Positions 1-10,104 of a stretch of DNA of 64,000 bases are shown here, one piece after another. Source of the stretch: Batillaria attramentaria (Eukaryota; Mollusca; Gastropoda; Batillariidae); assembly GCA_018292915.2 (NCBI GenBank), contig JACVVK020000391.1:321001-385000 (forward strand), written 5' to 3'. Both the position numbers and the translations under genes were made by a program. Each line of letters begins with the position of its first letter. Position 1 is the first letter of the stretch. The notes under the pieces are model-generated. The model made no database searches. It was given only the letters and a program-made list of their open reading frames with translations, and was not told the origin of the DNA.

Positions 1-158
1 ACATTTCATTCTTACTGAAATATGTGCTTTCCTCTTTTTAGTGTTTGGCAAGAAAGTTTGCCAGACCACGCCATGTGTTCTTTATGCTGCGGCACTCGAT
101 TGGCTAAATTCTGGGAGATTGCCACTTTGATTGACAGGAGTGGTGGAGTCGTCTATTA
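1..158 (+). mobile_element. MITE-D, right part cut by the window edge
   Basis: Contains TTTGCCAGACCACGCCATGTG and ends GTGGAGTCGTCTATTA, the right inverted repeat of the family. Confidence 0.8.
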
Positions 159-217
159 CAGCAAATAAAATTTCAAAAATCTAAAGGAAGGTATTTATTT
201 TTTTCAATTGTTTAACG

Positions 218-257
<40 letters not shown>

Positions 258-342
258 TGTGAATAAACCTCACATCAGCTATTCCTACTGCATGTTTCTA
301 TTATGTTTTCAGTAGAGTACCAAGCCAAATTGGATCTGGGAA

Positions 343-346
<4 letters not shown>

Positions 347-392
<46 letters not shown>
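347..392 (+). repeat. (TG)n microsatellite
   Basis: Pure TG over 46 bp; more TG/CA runs follow at 222-256 and 510-580. Confidence 0.95.
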
Positions 393-398
<6 letters not shown>

Positions 399-865
399 CG
401 CGTGCGAGTGTCATACGGCAGCAACACAGTGGAATAAATATTATACACAGAAATGGATTTCAAGTATAAGCCAATAATTACTGGTGTCTCAAAAAGCACA
501 GCAAACACTTATACACACACACACAAGCACGCACACGCACACACACACACAAGCACGCACACGCACACACACACACACACACTTACAGGGAAAGAAAGCC
601 AGTTTAACCCCAGAATTCTTACCTGGACACGTCTACAGGTGAGGAGGGGGGTTGGGGGGTGGTGGGAGTGTTGGTGAGACAGGGGTACAATTGCTTAATA
701 CGAACAACATACATATGCAAGATCCATGAAGATTTTCATGGGAACACCTGAAATTTGACTATAAATCTTCTTCTTCAGAAAATCCGTGAAAACTCCATTC
801 AAATAGTCACCCTAAATTCAGGTGCCATTTTGGTCAGATGAGCTCCCTTGACAAAAGCTGTGCTT

Positions 866-3439
866 TTATTCCAGCTTCAGATCCCCGGAGTGCTCCGCCT
901 TGTCTCCTTGGCGACCCACGTAGCTGTCCATGAACGTGTCCGCCCCGAAGAACCTGGTCACTTCTGTCATGGCCGACACAGGCAGCATCCTGAATTGTGA
1001 ATACACAAACAAAATCTACTGATAAGATAAATAACATGAGCTGAACTGAAATTGCATGCCACAAGCATTAATGTGATTAGGCTCCCCCTTCATGACCCCC
1101 ACCTCCCACCCCAAACAACCACCCCCTTCCTCCTCTGTATGAAGGGAGATTTGTATAGCGCATATTCAAGAAAACTCTGGGCACCGGCCCCCATAGTGTA
1201 GTGGTTAGCACTTCGGACTATGGACCGGGAGACCTGGGTTCAAGTCCCAGCCAAGGCAAGCGGGATTTTTTCCTACCTAGGTCGGCTCCTACCCAGAGCG
1301 GGTGTGCTATGGGCCCAATGGGGAGGCTGTTGCCACACAGCCCAGCTTCACCCACTTCACGGGTGCGACTTCGGGGGTGCTTCCCTTGGTATGACACGTC
1401 TTATGATGTGGATGATTACACGGCCGGCATCGCAGGTGCTGTAGTTCCCGGGCCTGGTTAATGCCAGGATATTTATGACAGGAAGCGTGGAATGCGGCCC
1501 TGTCCCGCAGTCCCAAACCACACGGACCTCCATAGCATCATCTTACCATCATCCTCATCTCCATCATCATGCATAATAAAAATTGCCCCTGCTTCCGAGC
1601 CCTCCGTGGATTCCACCCATTACCAGGGAGGAACACCACTGGAGCCGGCAAAGAGTTGTGGCAGCGAAAAAAAAAAAAAAGAAGAAAACTCTGGGCAAAA
1701 AAAGAAGAAGAAAGTACATGTACTCACATTTTTAACACAGCGAAGGTGTATATGATGCGTGGGATGCAAACTTGTTTCTGATTGGTCAGAATGGCCTGCA
1801 TGGTGCGAGCTGCGGTCTCCTCGGGTGTCAGCGGTGGAATGACCTTCGGAAACCTGCAACAAACAAATTTAAAAACAGCAATACGGCTCAGCAACTCGGC
1901 TCAATCAATCAATCAGTCAGGTCAGATACCCAAAATCATTAAAAATGCTCATTTCACATAGGGTGTCAAAGGCCAGTCTTGTCAGCAAACATTCTAAAAG
2001 GTGTCCAGACTTTAAATCTACATTTTGATAATGGGTTGAGATCCAAAAATTCTGTATCAGTCAGCATTTTCCTTGTTGCAGTCATTTTGTCATGAAGGGA
2101 CAAGTGCTGAATGCACACGTCAGCCAGCCAGCCATCCATCCAACCCACTCATCCACCCATTCAACCAACCAACCAACTCTCTCACCCGTGCCCAACATCT
2201 CACCTCACTGAACAGCCGTCAAACATGCCTGTTGTGATTAACGCCGGGCACACGAGCGTGGTGTGAACGCCAGTGTGACCTGCGAACACAAGTTCGTAGT
2301 TCAACACTTCAGTGAAGCCCACGACACCAAACTTGGAGGCACAGTAGTCAGTGACTTTGTTGATACCGATCAGCCCAATGGAGCTCGCAATGTTCACGAT
2401 ATGGCCATGGTTTTTTTCCACCATGGAGGGAAGAAAGAATTTTGTAGTCTGCACATAAATAAAATAATTACCAAATAAATAAATCAATAATAGATGAATG
2501 AATACATAAAGAGAGAATTCAATGGAAGGTGACAATGAAATGGTTCAAACCACACCCTACTACAATATGTTACGTGTGGAGATGTGCTGAAGAGCCTGTC
2601 GTCTTATCGAGGGAATACGATGACATACACAGGCGAACACTTCCTCACGTAGCGAGTTCTTGTGGACTGCACGTTGTCTCTCACTCACAGAAGACACGTG
2701 AGCGCGTAGAAAATTTATAACCGAGTGGAGTTTATTACAGCACTTCTTTGGTGTGTGCACGAGAGAAGCTTGTATTTGCGAAGCTTGAAAGTGCTGTGTA
2801 ACACCAGAGAAGTGCTGTAATAAACTCCACTCGGTTATAACTTTTCTACGCGCTCACGTGTCTTCTGTGAGTGAGAGACAACGTGCGGTCCACAAGAACT
2901 CGCCACGTGAGGAAGTGTTCGCCTGTGTATGTCATCGTATTCCCTCAATAAGACGATGGGCTCTTCAACACATCTCCACACGTAACACAATACAAACAGA
3001 CAAACAAACAAACACATTCACATGACAAATCTCAAACAAACAGATGCTGTCAGCGGTTTTAATAGACGAACCCACTCAGCAAAACCTGAGCCCAAAGCCC
3101 TGCCCCGTTACTCAGCCATGTATTGGCAAAACACAGTATGTCCATGATGCTGTTTTATGGAAAAATGGGTGATTTCAAGATGAAAGACGTTGATGTATGG
3201 TCTTTTTCCTCAAATGAGGTCAATGGACTTACTGTTTTCTTTCCATGTTCCAGTCATATCAAACTACACGTGCTTCTTATGTTGAAGTGTCCGGCAAAAA
3301 GTTTGCCAGACCATGCCATGTGTTGTGCTCATTATGCCGCGGGATGCGATTGGCTGAATTCTGTTGGCTCAGCACTTTTGCCCGAGAGGCGTGTTGTGTT
3401 CTATTATTTCTAGTTAAGTTTCAACTTATGTTGTGCTGA

Positions 3440-3509
<70 letters not shown>

Positions 3510-4220
3510 ACATACACAACTAACCCAGAAGTGTGCAAGCAGGTTAACGTTGAATGTTTTCTGGATGTCATCTTCGGAGCACTCCAGAAGCGGGCGACCT
3601 GTTACGACACCTGCGTTGTTCACCAGCATGGTCACATGACCAACTTCTCGCTGCACTTGCACACCCTGCTTTGCCACATTCTCGCGATCTCTGCACAAGT
3701 ACTACTCTATGAAGTCATAATTAATGTTTCTGAAGAGTTTGTGATAGCTTTAAAAGTGGCATTCCTCAACCCCCCCACCCCCCCTCATTTCAACTGTCAG
3801 CTTGCCTCTGTTGACGGGTCCTACTAATTCCCGAAAACAACCGAAAACGACCGAAAACAACTCTTAATACGGGTAGAACGCATTTAAAACATAGAAATAA
3901 CAACACGTAACCATGATTAAAGGTGAAAAAAGAGGCATTAAACTAGTTAAAAGGAAAAAAGTACTTATTCACTCCAAGAGAACAGGACGAAATGAACGTG
4001 TCTCGCAAGGGAAGCGACTCCGTCTGGTCCGGACTGGTTATTTTCTGCAATGTCACCTTTTTTTCTTTTTAGCTTTTTAAAGGCCTCTTTTTCACATTAA
4101 ATCATGTTTGTGTGTTGTTATTATGTTTGTGTGTTGTTATTTCTCTGTTATAACTGCATTCTACCCGTATTCAGAGTTGTTTTCGGTTGTTTTCGGTCGT
4201 TTTCGGTAATTAGTAGGACC

Positions 4221-4269
<49 letters not shown>

Positions 4270-5111
4270 AAGAGAGGGTGAAATCTGGAGACAGCAAACA
4301 GATCAGTAAGAGAGAGAGAGGGGGAGTGAGTAAGGGAACAGAGGTGGAGAGAGAGAGAGCGACAGACAGACAGACAGATGGACGGACAGACAGGTAGACT
4401 TGGCTGCGGCATCCACAACCTGCAGTCAACCCCCATCAGCCCCTAACTGTACTCACCCCCTACAATGTACATAGTTTTAACCTTTTAATTCTCCCTCCTG
4501 ACCACATACTCATACTGAGTCACACCACAAAGTTAATCACGCTCTCTGAGCCGAACTCTATGGCGGAAGAAGAAGACAGACAGATCGACAGACGACAACG
4601 AGAAACAGAAAACAGATCAGAATGAGACAGAGGTAGAGAGAAGGGGTGGGGGTGGGGGTGAGCAGCAGGCAGGTGCAGAGAGACCGACATACAGACAAGA
4701 GACAATTAGGCCTAAGCGAGACAGATCAGAGACAAAGCGATCGAGAGACACCGTAATTAAGAGAGAAACGGGCTGTAGACGATCCACAGCAATAAATGTA
4801 GTCAGCATTCTCAGGCATATCCCTCACCCGACATCGCACACATAAACGTGACACACGCCTCCGGCCTGCTGTACCATTCGCTTCGTTTCGTCAGCTCCTT
4901 CCTTGTTGATGTCCCATACCACTACGACACTCTTCCTCTTTCCGAACTCCAGTGCTAGTCGCCTGCCTAGCCCACTGCCACCACCAGTGATAAGGACCAC
5001 CTCTCCGGATACACATTTTGGTTCTGGTGGGACAAAAAATCGGAAAATTGCGACAGACCAAGCAACCACGATTCTGTACAGTGCCAAAACAATTTCCTCG
5101 AAGAGATTCAT
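866..5111 (-). CDS. SDR16C-type short-chain dehydrogenase (RDH10 / epidermal retinol dehydrogenase 2-like), 5 exons
   Basis: Coding exons in transcript order are 5111-4828, 3690-3525, 2448-2204, 1853-1728 and 989-866, all with GT/AG borders, joining in phase to 314 aa (human SDR16C5 is about 309). The start is Met at 5111, the first ATG followed by a hydrophobic N-terminal helix, as in membrane-anchored SDR16C enzymes. Visible motifs: cofactor loop TGGGSGLG (residues 42-49), acidic WDIN after beta2, NNAG (119-122), catalytic Ser near 172, and YCASK with Tyr185 and Lys189, so the Ser-Tyr-Lys set is complete. The segments HFWTTK, HGHIV and [12 protein letters not shown] and the tail around RFFGAD resemble RDH10 more than HSD17B11, but the roughly 25-residue RDH10 insert is absent. 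Family knowledge: NAD(P)-dependent retinol or steroid oxidoreductase at ER membrane or lipid droplet; the substrate cannot be read from sequence. The TAA stop lies inside an AATAAA hexamer (870-865). Introns carry a SINE, a fold-back element and two MITEs. Confidence 0.93.
1184..1681 (+). mobile_element. SINE-C, full-length copy with 16-bp target-site duplication
   Basis: AAGAAAACTCTGGGCA is found exactly at 1168-1183 and 1682-1697. The element has a tRNA-like head (CATAGTGTAGTGGTTAGCAC, reminiscent of tRNA-Val, and GGTTCAAGTCCCAGCC), a 400-bp body and an A-rich tail. It sits in SDR intron 4, 47 bp from exon 4. Confidence 0.9.
2567..2988. mobile_element. Fold-back element, two 188-bp arms and a 46-bp loop
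   Basis: Arm 2567-2754 is reverse-complementary to 2801-2988 with few mismatches (for example TGTTACGTGTGGAGATGTG against CACATCTCCACACGTAACA). The loop contains AAGCTTGTATTTGCGAAGCTT. Lies in SDR intron 2. Confidence 0.92.
3061..3408 (+). mobile_element. MITE-D copy in SDR intron 2
   Basis: Starts AATAGACGAACCCACTC and runs through TCAAATGAGGTCAATGGACT to a decayed right end. Its central GGCAAAAAGTTTGCC is palindromic. Confidence 0.8.
3441..3502. repeat. (CA)n microsatellite near the SDR exon 2 donor
   Basis: 62 bp of CA; on the coding strand this is a TG run starting about 20 nt into intron 2. Confidence 0.95.
3817..4220. mobile_element. MITE-G with about 60-bp terminal inverted repeats, SDR intron 1
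   Basis: Left end GGTCCTACTAATTCCCGAAA through a CCGAAAAC triplet to TACGGGTAGAA; right end TTCTACCCGTA through the same triplet in reverse to TTAGTAGGACC. 404 bp with no coding interior. Confidence 0.88.
4396..4576 (+). repeat. Dispersed repeat shared with 23711-23893
   Basis: Lies in SDR intron 1 and aligns over its full length to the copy at 23.7 kb. Confidence 0.75.
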
Positions 5112-5333
5112 TTTGGAGCAGCCGACACTTTTCCTGCCAGTACGACGTACGGCATGTTGTAAAATATTATGCACACTATATGAATCATAATGTATAATAT
5201 TACGTTAATAATCAAATTCGCAGATTCATTCGATCCGATTTCTTGTGGAAAAAGTATAAACTGCTTCACTTCAAACACCGGGGTTTGATGTCGTTATTCT
5301 CACTTCCTGTTGTCTCTCTTTCCGGTTACAAAC
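5112..5333. promoter_or_regulatory. Shared divergent promoter of the SDR gene and RPL7
   Basis: Only 222 bp separate the two start codons, which point away from each other. On the plus side a pyrimidine run at 5313-5323 (TCTCTCTTTCC) lies just before the RPL7 ATG and fits a 5'TOP transcription start, the usual element of ribosomal protein mRNAs. No TATA box is evident at a fitting distance. Promoter function is inferred from layout. Confidence 0.6.
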
Positions 5334-6608
5334 ATGGCAGACACGTTAGTATTGTATTCCAGTAGCTGACTAAATCTTTAAACATCTCCCTGCCTGTGTC
5401 CAAATGTGGATTTATCTTATCATAAACGCATTTGCAAACTATTTTTCTCTTGGTTTCTTGGTTTATTGTCATCACCGCAGTGGAATTTTGCCATAATGGA
5501 GCGCGATTCCATGGATGGGCTTTCAACATGGTTTCACTTTTCAGACGAAGCTTTTCTTCTTTTTACAACCACGGTCATTTGTTGTACCGTTGCTGATTAT
5601 TGTCGTTGATATGTGGTATGATGTGAGTTTATAACCCTGAATAAGACGTACAATTTTGCGTTTTCAGGAAGAAACTGCCGAAAGTACCAGAGTCGCTTCT
5701 CAAGAAGCGCAAGCAGAGGGCCGAGGCAAAAGCCAAGGCTGCAAAGGCTGCCGACCTCGCGAAAAAGGTTTGTCCCGTACTTTGATTTTGCGTCTTCTGT
5801 GGCCTTGCATTCTCCCAACATTCTCATTTTTCTCCGTTTATTTCTGCTGGCATGTAGCGATGACGATACATCGTCTCGTTCGTATGTCATGACTGCTTTG
5901 ATTACAAGTGGTATTTCTGAGCTATAACTGCCTCAAAATCAATTATTATTATATTTTTAAAACTGATTTCTGATATTCACTCGGTGTGTGTTGGAGAAAT
6001 GTTTGCATTATCTACGTTTGTCCGGTCTTTAGCAGTGAACAGTCACCGGATCGGTGATAGATTTGGCGAAACGGGAGGGGGGGGGGGGGGTCCTTGACGA
6101 ATGTGCACCCGTAACACATTTTGTAAAGGCCCGTATTTATTCATGATTAATTTTGTCATTTGCAGAAGCAGCAGCAGAAGCGAGGCATCATCTTCAAGCG
6201 TGCAGAGAAGTATGTACGTGAATATCGTGCACGTGAAGCAGATCAGCTGCGACTCCGCCGCCAGGCGAGAAAAACTGGAAACTTCTATGTTCCTGCAGAA
6301 CCCAAGCTTGCGTTTGTTGTGAGAATCCGTGGGTAAGTGGTGATAAATACTCTGTTATTACACGTGGCAAGAAAAGTTTGAAAGGTTAAAATGTGACAAA
6401 ACTCCTTGCACTAGAGTTCAATGGAGAAGTTTAGAAAAGTAATAATTGCTTTAAATCTTGATTCTGGTTCGACTGAGAGCCAGCTATCTGAAATATAATT
6501 CAGGCATCAGTGGTATTGATTTTACTTTTACTCTTCATTGTTTGAATGGCACACTCGGCACCATTGAACTTCAGAAATTTTGAGGCCAGAACTTCATCAG
6601 GGCTCGAC

Positions 6609-6639
<31 letters not shown>

Positions 6640-9600
6640 AAAAAAAAAAAGCAGACGTGAGCATGAGCAAGCCACACTCTGTGCCAGCCCTTGAATGGAC
6701 TGGTTCAATTTCTAAGCTTGCAACATTGACTTCCACTGTCCTATTCCTTCCCTGTGTCACTATGATGCTCAGGGTTGTTAAACAAGGTGGATACAGTTTT
6801 ATACGGGCTTTATTTGAATGATTATAAATGTACATGTCTGTGGAGTCACCCCTTCTTTTTTTTTCCCTTTCATAATGACCCGAAATTCGTTCATTACTGA
6901 TTGAGGATGCTGAACTGCAGTGAATGTGATGGTTTCAAAATCTGACATCTACCTACTAAGTTACTTGGTGCTAAAAATACTACCATGCATGGCTTTGGCA
7001 TTAACAGTTCTTAGGCTGCACGAAATGTCCAGTGTCCTTTTTAGAAAAAAGCCATCCCAATCAGGAGTACTTGTACACTGTGTGCAGTATCAACGGTGTT
7101 CATCCGCGCCCGCGCAAGGTGCTGCAGCTGTTCCGTCTGCGTCAGATCAACAATGGAGTGTTTGTCAAGCTCAACAAGGCCACACTCAACATGCTGAAGA
7201 TCGCTGAGCCTTACATCACATGGGGGTAAGTTGGCAGTAGTGCTGCATTTGCTCTTGTCAGTGATAACTTATTCAGGCCCTGTAGCTGTAGTATGTTTTG
7301 TTGAACCGCAGGTTCCATAACTGTGTGCATTTTAGTAGATGGCAGGCGCTGACATAACCGCTACGAAGTTTGCATTTTCCTCTGTGTTAATTAATGATGA
7401 TTATTTCCATCTTTTAATAAAGACCAGGTTTTTACCTTATTCCACTTGGTAAAATGCCTGGTAGGAGTGAATGTCGTCAGGACAATTTTGCTGTCACAGT
7501 AAGTGGAAAGACATGCCATTTAGGTTCAGCGGTTGAAGCAGAATGCAGTGTCCCTTTTTGTTTTGTTTTTTGTCCATGATAACGTCTATGCTCTGTAGGT
7601 GTTTCTCCATTAGCATTGAGCAGGTCACTCCATTGAACGTTACGTATTGCTGTCTCTGACAAGCTAAACATTTTACTGATGATTGAATGAAGGCCACGCA
7701 GTGATGACAGTGAAAAAGTCTCGTTCGTATGAACAATCGTGATTCTAAATGTGTGTCTGAGCTTTGGTCACAACTTATCTCATATCTGCCACTTTAGTTG
7801 TTGAACCACCGGGCAGCTAATACAGTAATGTCATTTGTCAGAAGTAAAGTACTTATACCCAGTTCCGCTTGTAGCACAAGGTCACGTTTAGTTTAGATGA
7901 GTAAGACCCTGTACTTGGTGGAATACTACAGTCATGTAATGATGTGTGTCCACCGTTTCAGAGTGCCCAACCTGAAGACAGTGCGAGAGTTGGTGTACAA
8001 GCGCGGTTACGGCAAAGTCGATCGCCAGCGTGTGCCACTCACAGACAACGCTATCATTGAAAAACAGCTTGGTGAGTCTTGTGATGTATTCACTCATTTG
8101 GTCTCTTTGTTAACATACTGTTTCACAGTGAAAATTCCAGTGGGAAATCAGGCAGGCATTTTTTTTTCTCTCTCTCTCTCTCTCAGCTCAAAGTGCTGTA
8201 ATGCAGAACGCACCACCTGTCAAGGGCTCAGAGCAAGTGCATGCTTTGCATAACATCGCAAACTTTTTACATATTGTTAGAAACATTTTTTTGTTCTTTC
8301 TCGCCTCAGATTTTTTCTCATTTCTGGTGGCATGTGGCAATGATGATACAAAAGTCTCGTTCGTATGACTGCTTTGATTACAGGTTTTAAAAACTGAGCC
8401 ACAGTATACTAGAAAAGGCTGTGGCAAGTGAAACTTGCCTGTCTTACCCAGTCACTTGATCAGTGGTGCAATCACGACTCAGTGGTTCATTATTACGACA
8501 GCCATGGTTTCCGGCTGAATGTGACGGTGCCCAAGTCAAGTTTTTGTCAAGTTTATTTTGCATGAGACTGTACAATGTCTGTGGCAGTTTCAAGGCTGAA
8601 TATAACTAGACATGTGAGAAAGAACATTCTTATATGACGGTACTTACCTGCTTCCCATGTTACACTTCTATTTCTAATTTTTACCAGCCATTTTCTCCAA
8701 AAGACGGCTGTTTAGCAGTAACATGTCAACAAGTATATATCTGACTGTAGAATTAAAATGTTACAGACATAATACTGAAGAAAGCTGTTTTTCTGCACTT
8801 TCCATTGATGATAATAGCCTTGTATGCCCAAACTCACCTTTTGTCCCTTTCACAGGGCTCTCTCACAAATGTCCCAAACTGAAGAACCACACAAGGACTG
8901 CTCAACTTATTGTATTTTGAAACTTTTTTGGGGGGGGTGGGGGGGGGTTCACCCTTACTGGGGAGTCAACGCAGTAGAGCATTGGACTTTCAGTGCTTGG
9001 GTCACAAGTTCGAATACTTACTGGTACCCAAACCTTGGTGCTGTTTGTGTCATTGTCGTTCTTTGATTTCACATCCACCCCACCCTTGTTCCTTATCTTT
9101 GCTTATGGTACATTTGTGACGTAGGCTCCAAGGATGTGTTGTGTATGGAGGACCTGATCCACGAATTGTTTACTGTCGGCAACAACTTCAAGGCCGCTTC
9201 CAACTTCTTGTGGCAATTCAAACTCAACACACCCAACGGTGGCTGGAGGCGAAAGTACAACCACTTCAACGACGGTGGTGACTTCGGCTTCAGGTGGGTG
9301 TTGTCGTCTTTACAGTTTGGTGTATTTGGTTGGGGGGGGGGGGGGGGGAGTGTCTTATTCATGGGATCTATAATAGGACAAATGTTGCGACTGTCAAAAA
9401 AAGTGTCAGACGTTTGTTCTAAATCTTCACAGTTTGGTTCAGAAATTAGGTATGTCCACCTTCATGAGAAAGTAGTCAGACATTTCAAAATTGGATCAGA
9501 TTGATGTGGATATAATTATAAAGCCCAGGCATACTGTGGGGGGGGGGGGGGGGGGGGCAGTAGCACTACTGTTAGCACAATTTGTACCATGAACAGGAAT

Positions 9601-9982
9601 TCTGTTAGTGTTAGGTTCTCTTCCCGCGACTGCATACTATTGGTTGTGTCCGCTGTTTCCGAGAGTGTGGCGAGAGTAATGGTCAACAGTTGGCTGCTTT
9701 GTAAGGGAGAACACTTTGTAATAATATATACGTACACTGTAGGGTAGGTGTGGAAATGTTCATGTTTTTTGTTGTTCGAGAGAAGCTGAATAAGGAATGA
9801 TGCGGGATAGAGAAACGAGTGAAGGTCGTCTTGCTTGCATACCTGTGGTATTGCCAAAACAAGAAAACCCAAGCAAAACAACAAGAAAAAGAACGTGAAC
9901 TTGGGCTGTACATGTAACCGTGACATTTTTCTCTGTTTACAGGGATGACAAGATCAACGCACTCCTTAGGCGGATGATCTAA
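5334..9982 (+). CDS. RPL7: 60S ribosomal protein L7 (uL30), 7 exons
   Basis: Coding exons are 5334-5344, 5668-5767, 6166-6332, 7088-7225, 7962-8071, 9125-9293 and 9943-9982. All junctions are GT/AG and phases close to 244 aa (human 248). The first exon codes only for MAD plus two bases, the common layout of ribosomal protein genes behind a 5'TOP leader. The N-terminus is Lys/Arg/Ala-rich, followed by the core [19 protein letters not shown], then [40 protein letters not shown] and the end LLRRMI. It is a structural protein of the large ribosomal subunit, and no residue looks aberrant. Introns 2, 4 and 5 each carry a C/D-box snoRNA with the same guide, the usual host arrangement for intronic snoRNAs. 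An AATAAA lies 43 nt after the stop. Confidence 0.98.
5853..5926 (+). ncRNA. C/D-box snoRNA in RPL7 intron 2 (SNORD30/U30-like guide)
   Basis: C box GCGATGA (one change from RTGATGA) at 5857, D box CTGA at 5917-5920, and a short terminal pairing TAGC/GCTA. The internal guide CGTCTCGTTCGT sits before an ATG-type D' box and is complementary to the conserved 18S rRNA stretch ACGAACGAGAC. From memory this is the SNORD30 target region; the rule of five puts the methyl group on the second A of GAA. It shares ATGACTGCTTTGATTACA with the intron 5 copy, which indicates duplication. Confidence 0.75.
7696..7765 (+). ncRNA. C/D-box snoRNA in RPL7 intron 4 (same guide)
   Basis: C box GTGATGA at 7701-7707, D box CTGA at 7757-7760, guide AGTCTCGTTCGT followed by ATGA as D' box. 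The closing stem is imperfect (CCA..GC with GC..TGG). Outside the guide and boxes it has diverged from the other two copies, so it is either an older duplicate or a second methylation guide on its 3' half. Confidence 0.72.
8333..8403 (+). ncRNA. C/D-box snoRNA in RPL7 intron 5 (same guide)
   Basis: The best formed of the three: terminal stem TGTGGC (8333-8338) with GCCACA (8398-8403), C box ATGATGA at 8340-8346, guide AAGTCTCGTTCGT, D' box ATGA, C'-like TTTGATTA, and D box CTGA at 8394-8397. Length is about 71 nt, usual for the class. Confidence 0.8.
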
Positions 9983-10024
9983 ACAGACAAACAAAGAAAT
10001 CATGAAGGTCCAGCTGTTTCTGCT

Positions 10025-10030
10025 AATAAA
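10025..10030 (+). terminator. RPL7 polyadenylation signal
   Basis: AATAAA lies 43 nt after the RPL7 stop codon. Cleavage would fall near 10045, giving the short 3' UTR typical of ribosomal protein mRNAs. Confidence 0.8.
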
Positions 10031-10045
10031 GACTGTGAGAAGTGA

Positions 10046-10062
10046 ATTGCCCTTCTTGTTTC

Positions 10063-10104
<42 letters not shown>

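Noticed and set aside
1191..1262. tRNA gene at the SINE-C head (also heads of SINE-A and SINE-B)
   Set aside because: A- and B-box-like words are present, but they continue into repeat bodies, stems are imperfect and copies are dispersed. They are tRNA-derived SINE promoters, not tRNA genes.
6870..6960. Fourth snoRNA in RPL7 intron 3
   Set aside because: CTGA and GTGATGG words occur but the spacing is too short, there is no closing stem and no shared guide.
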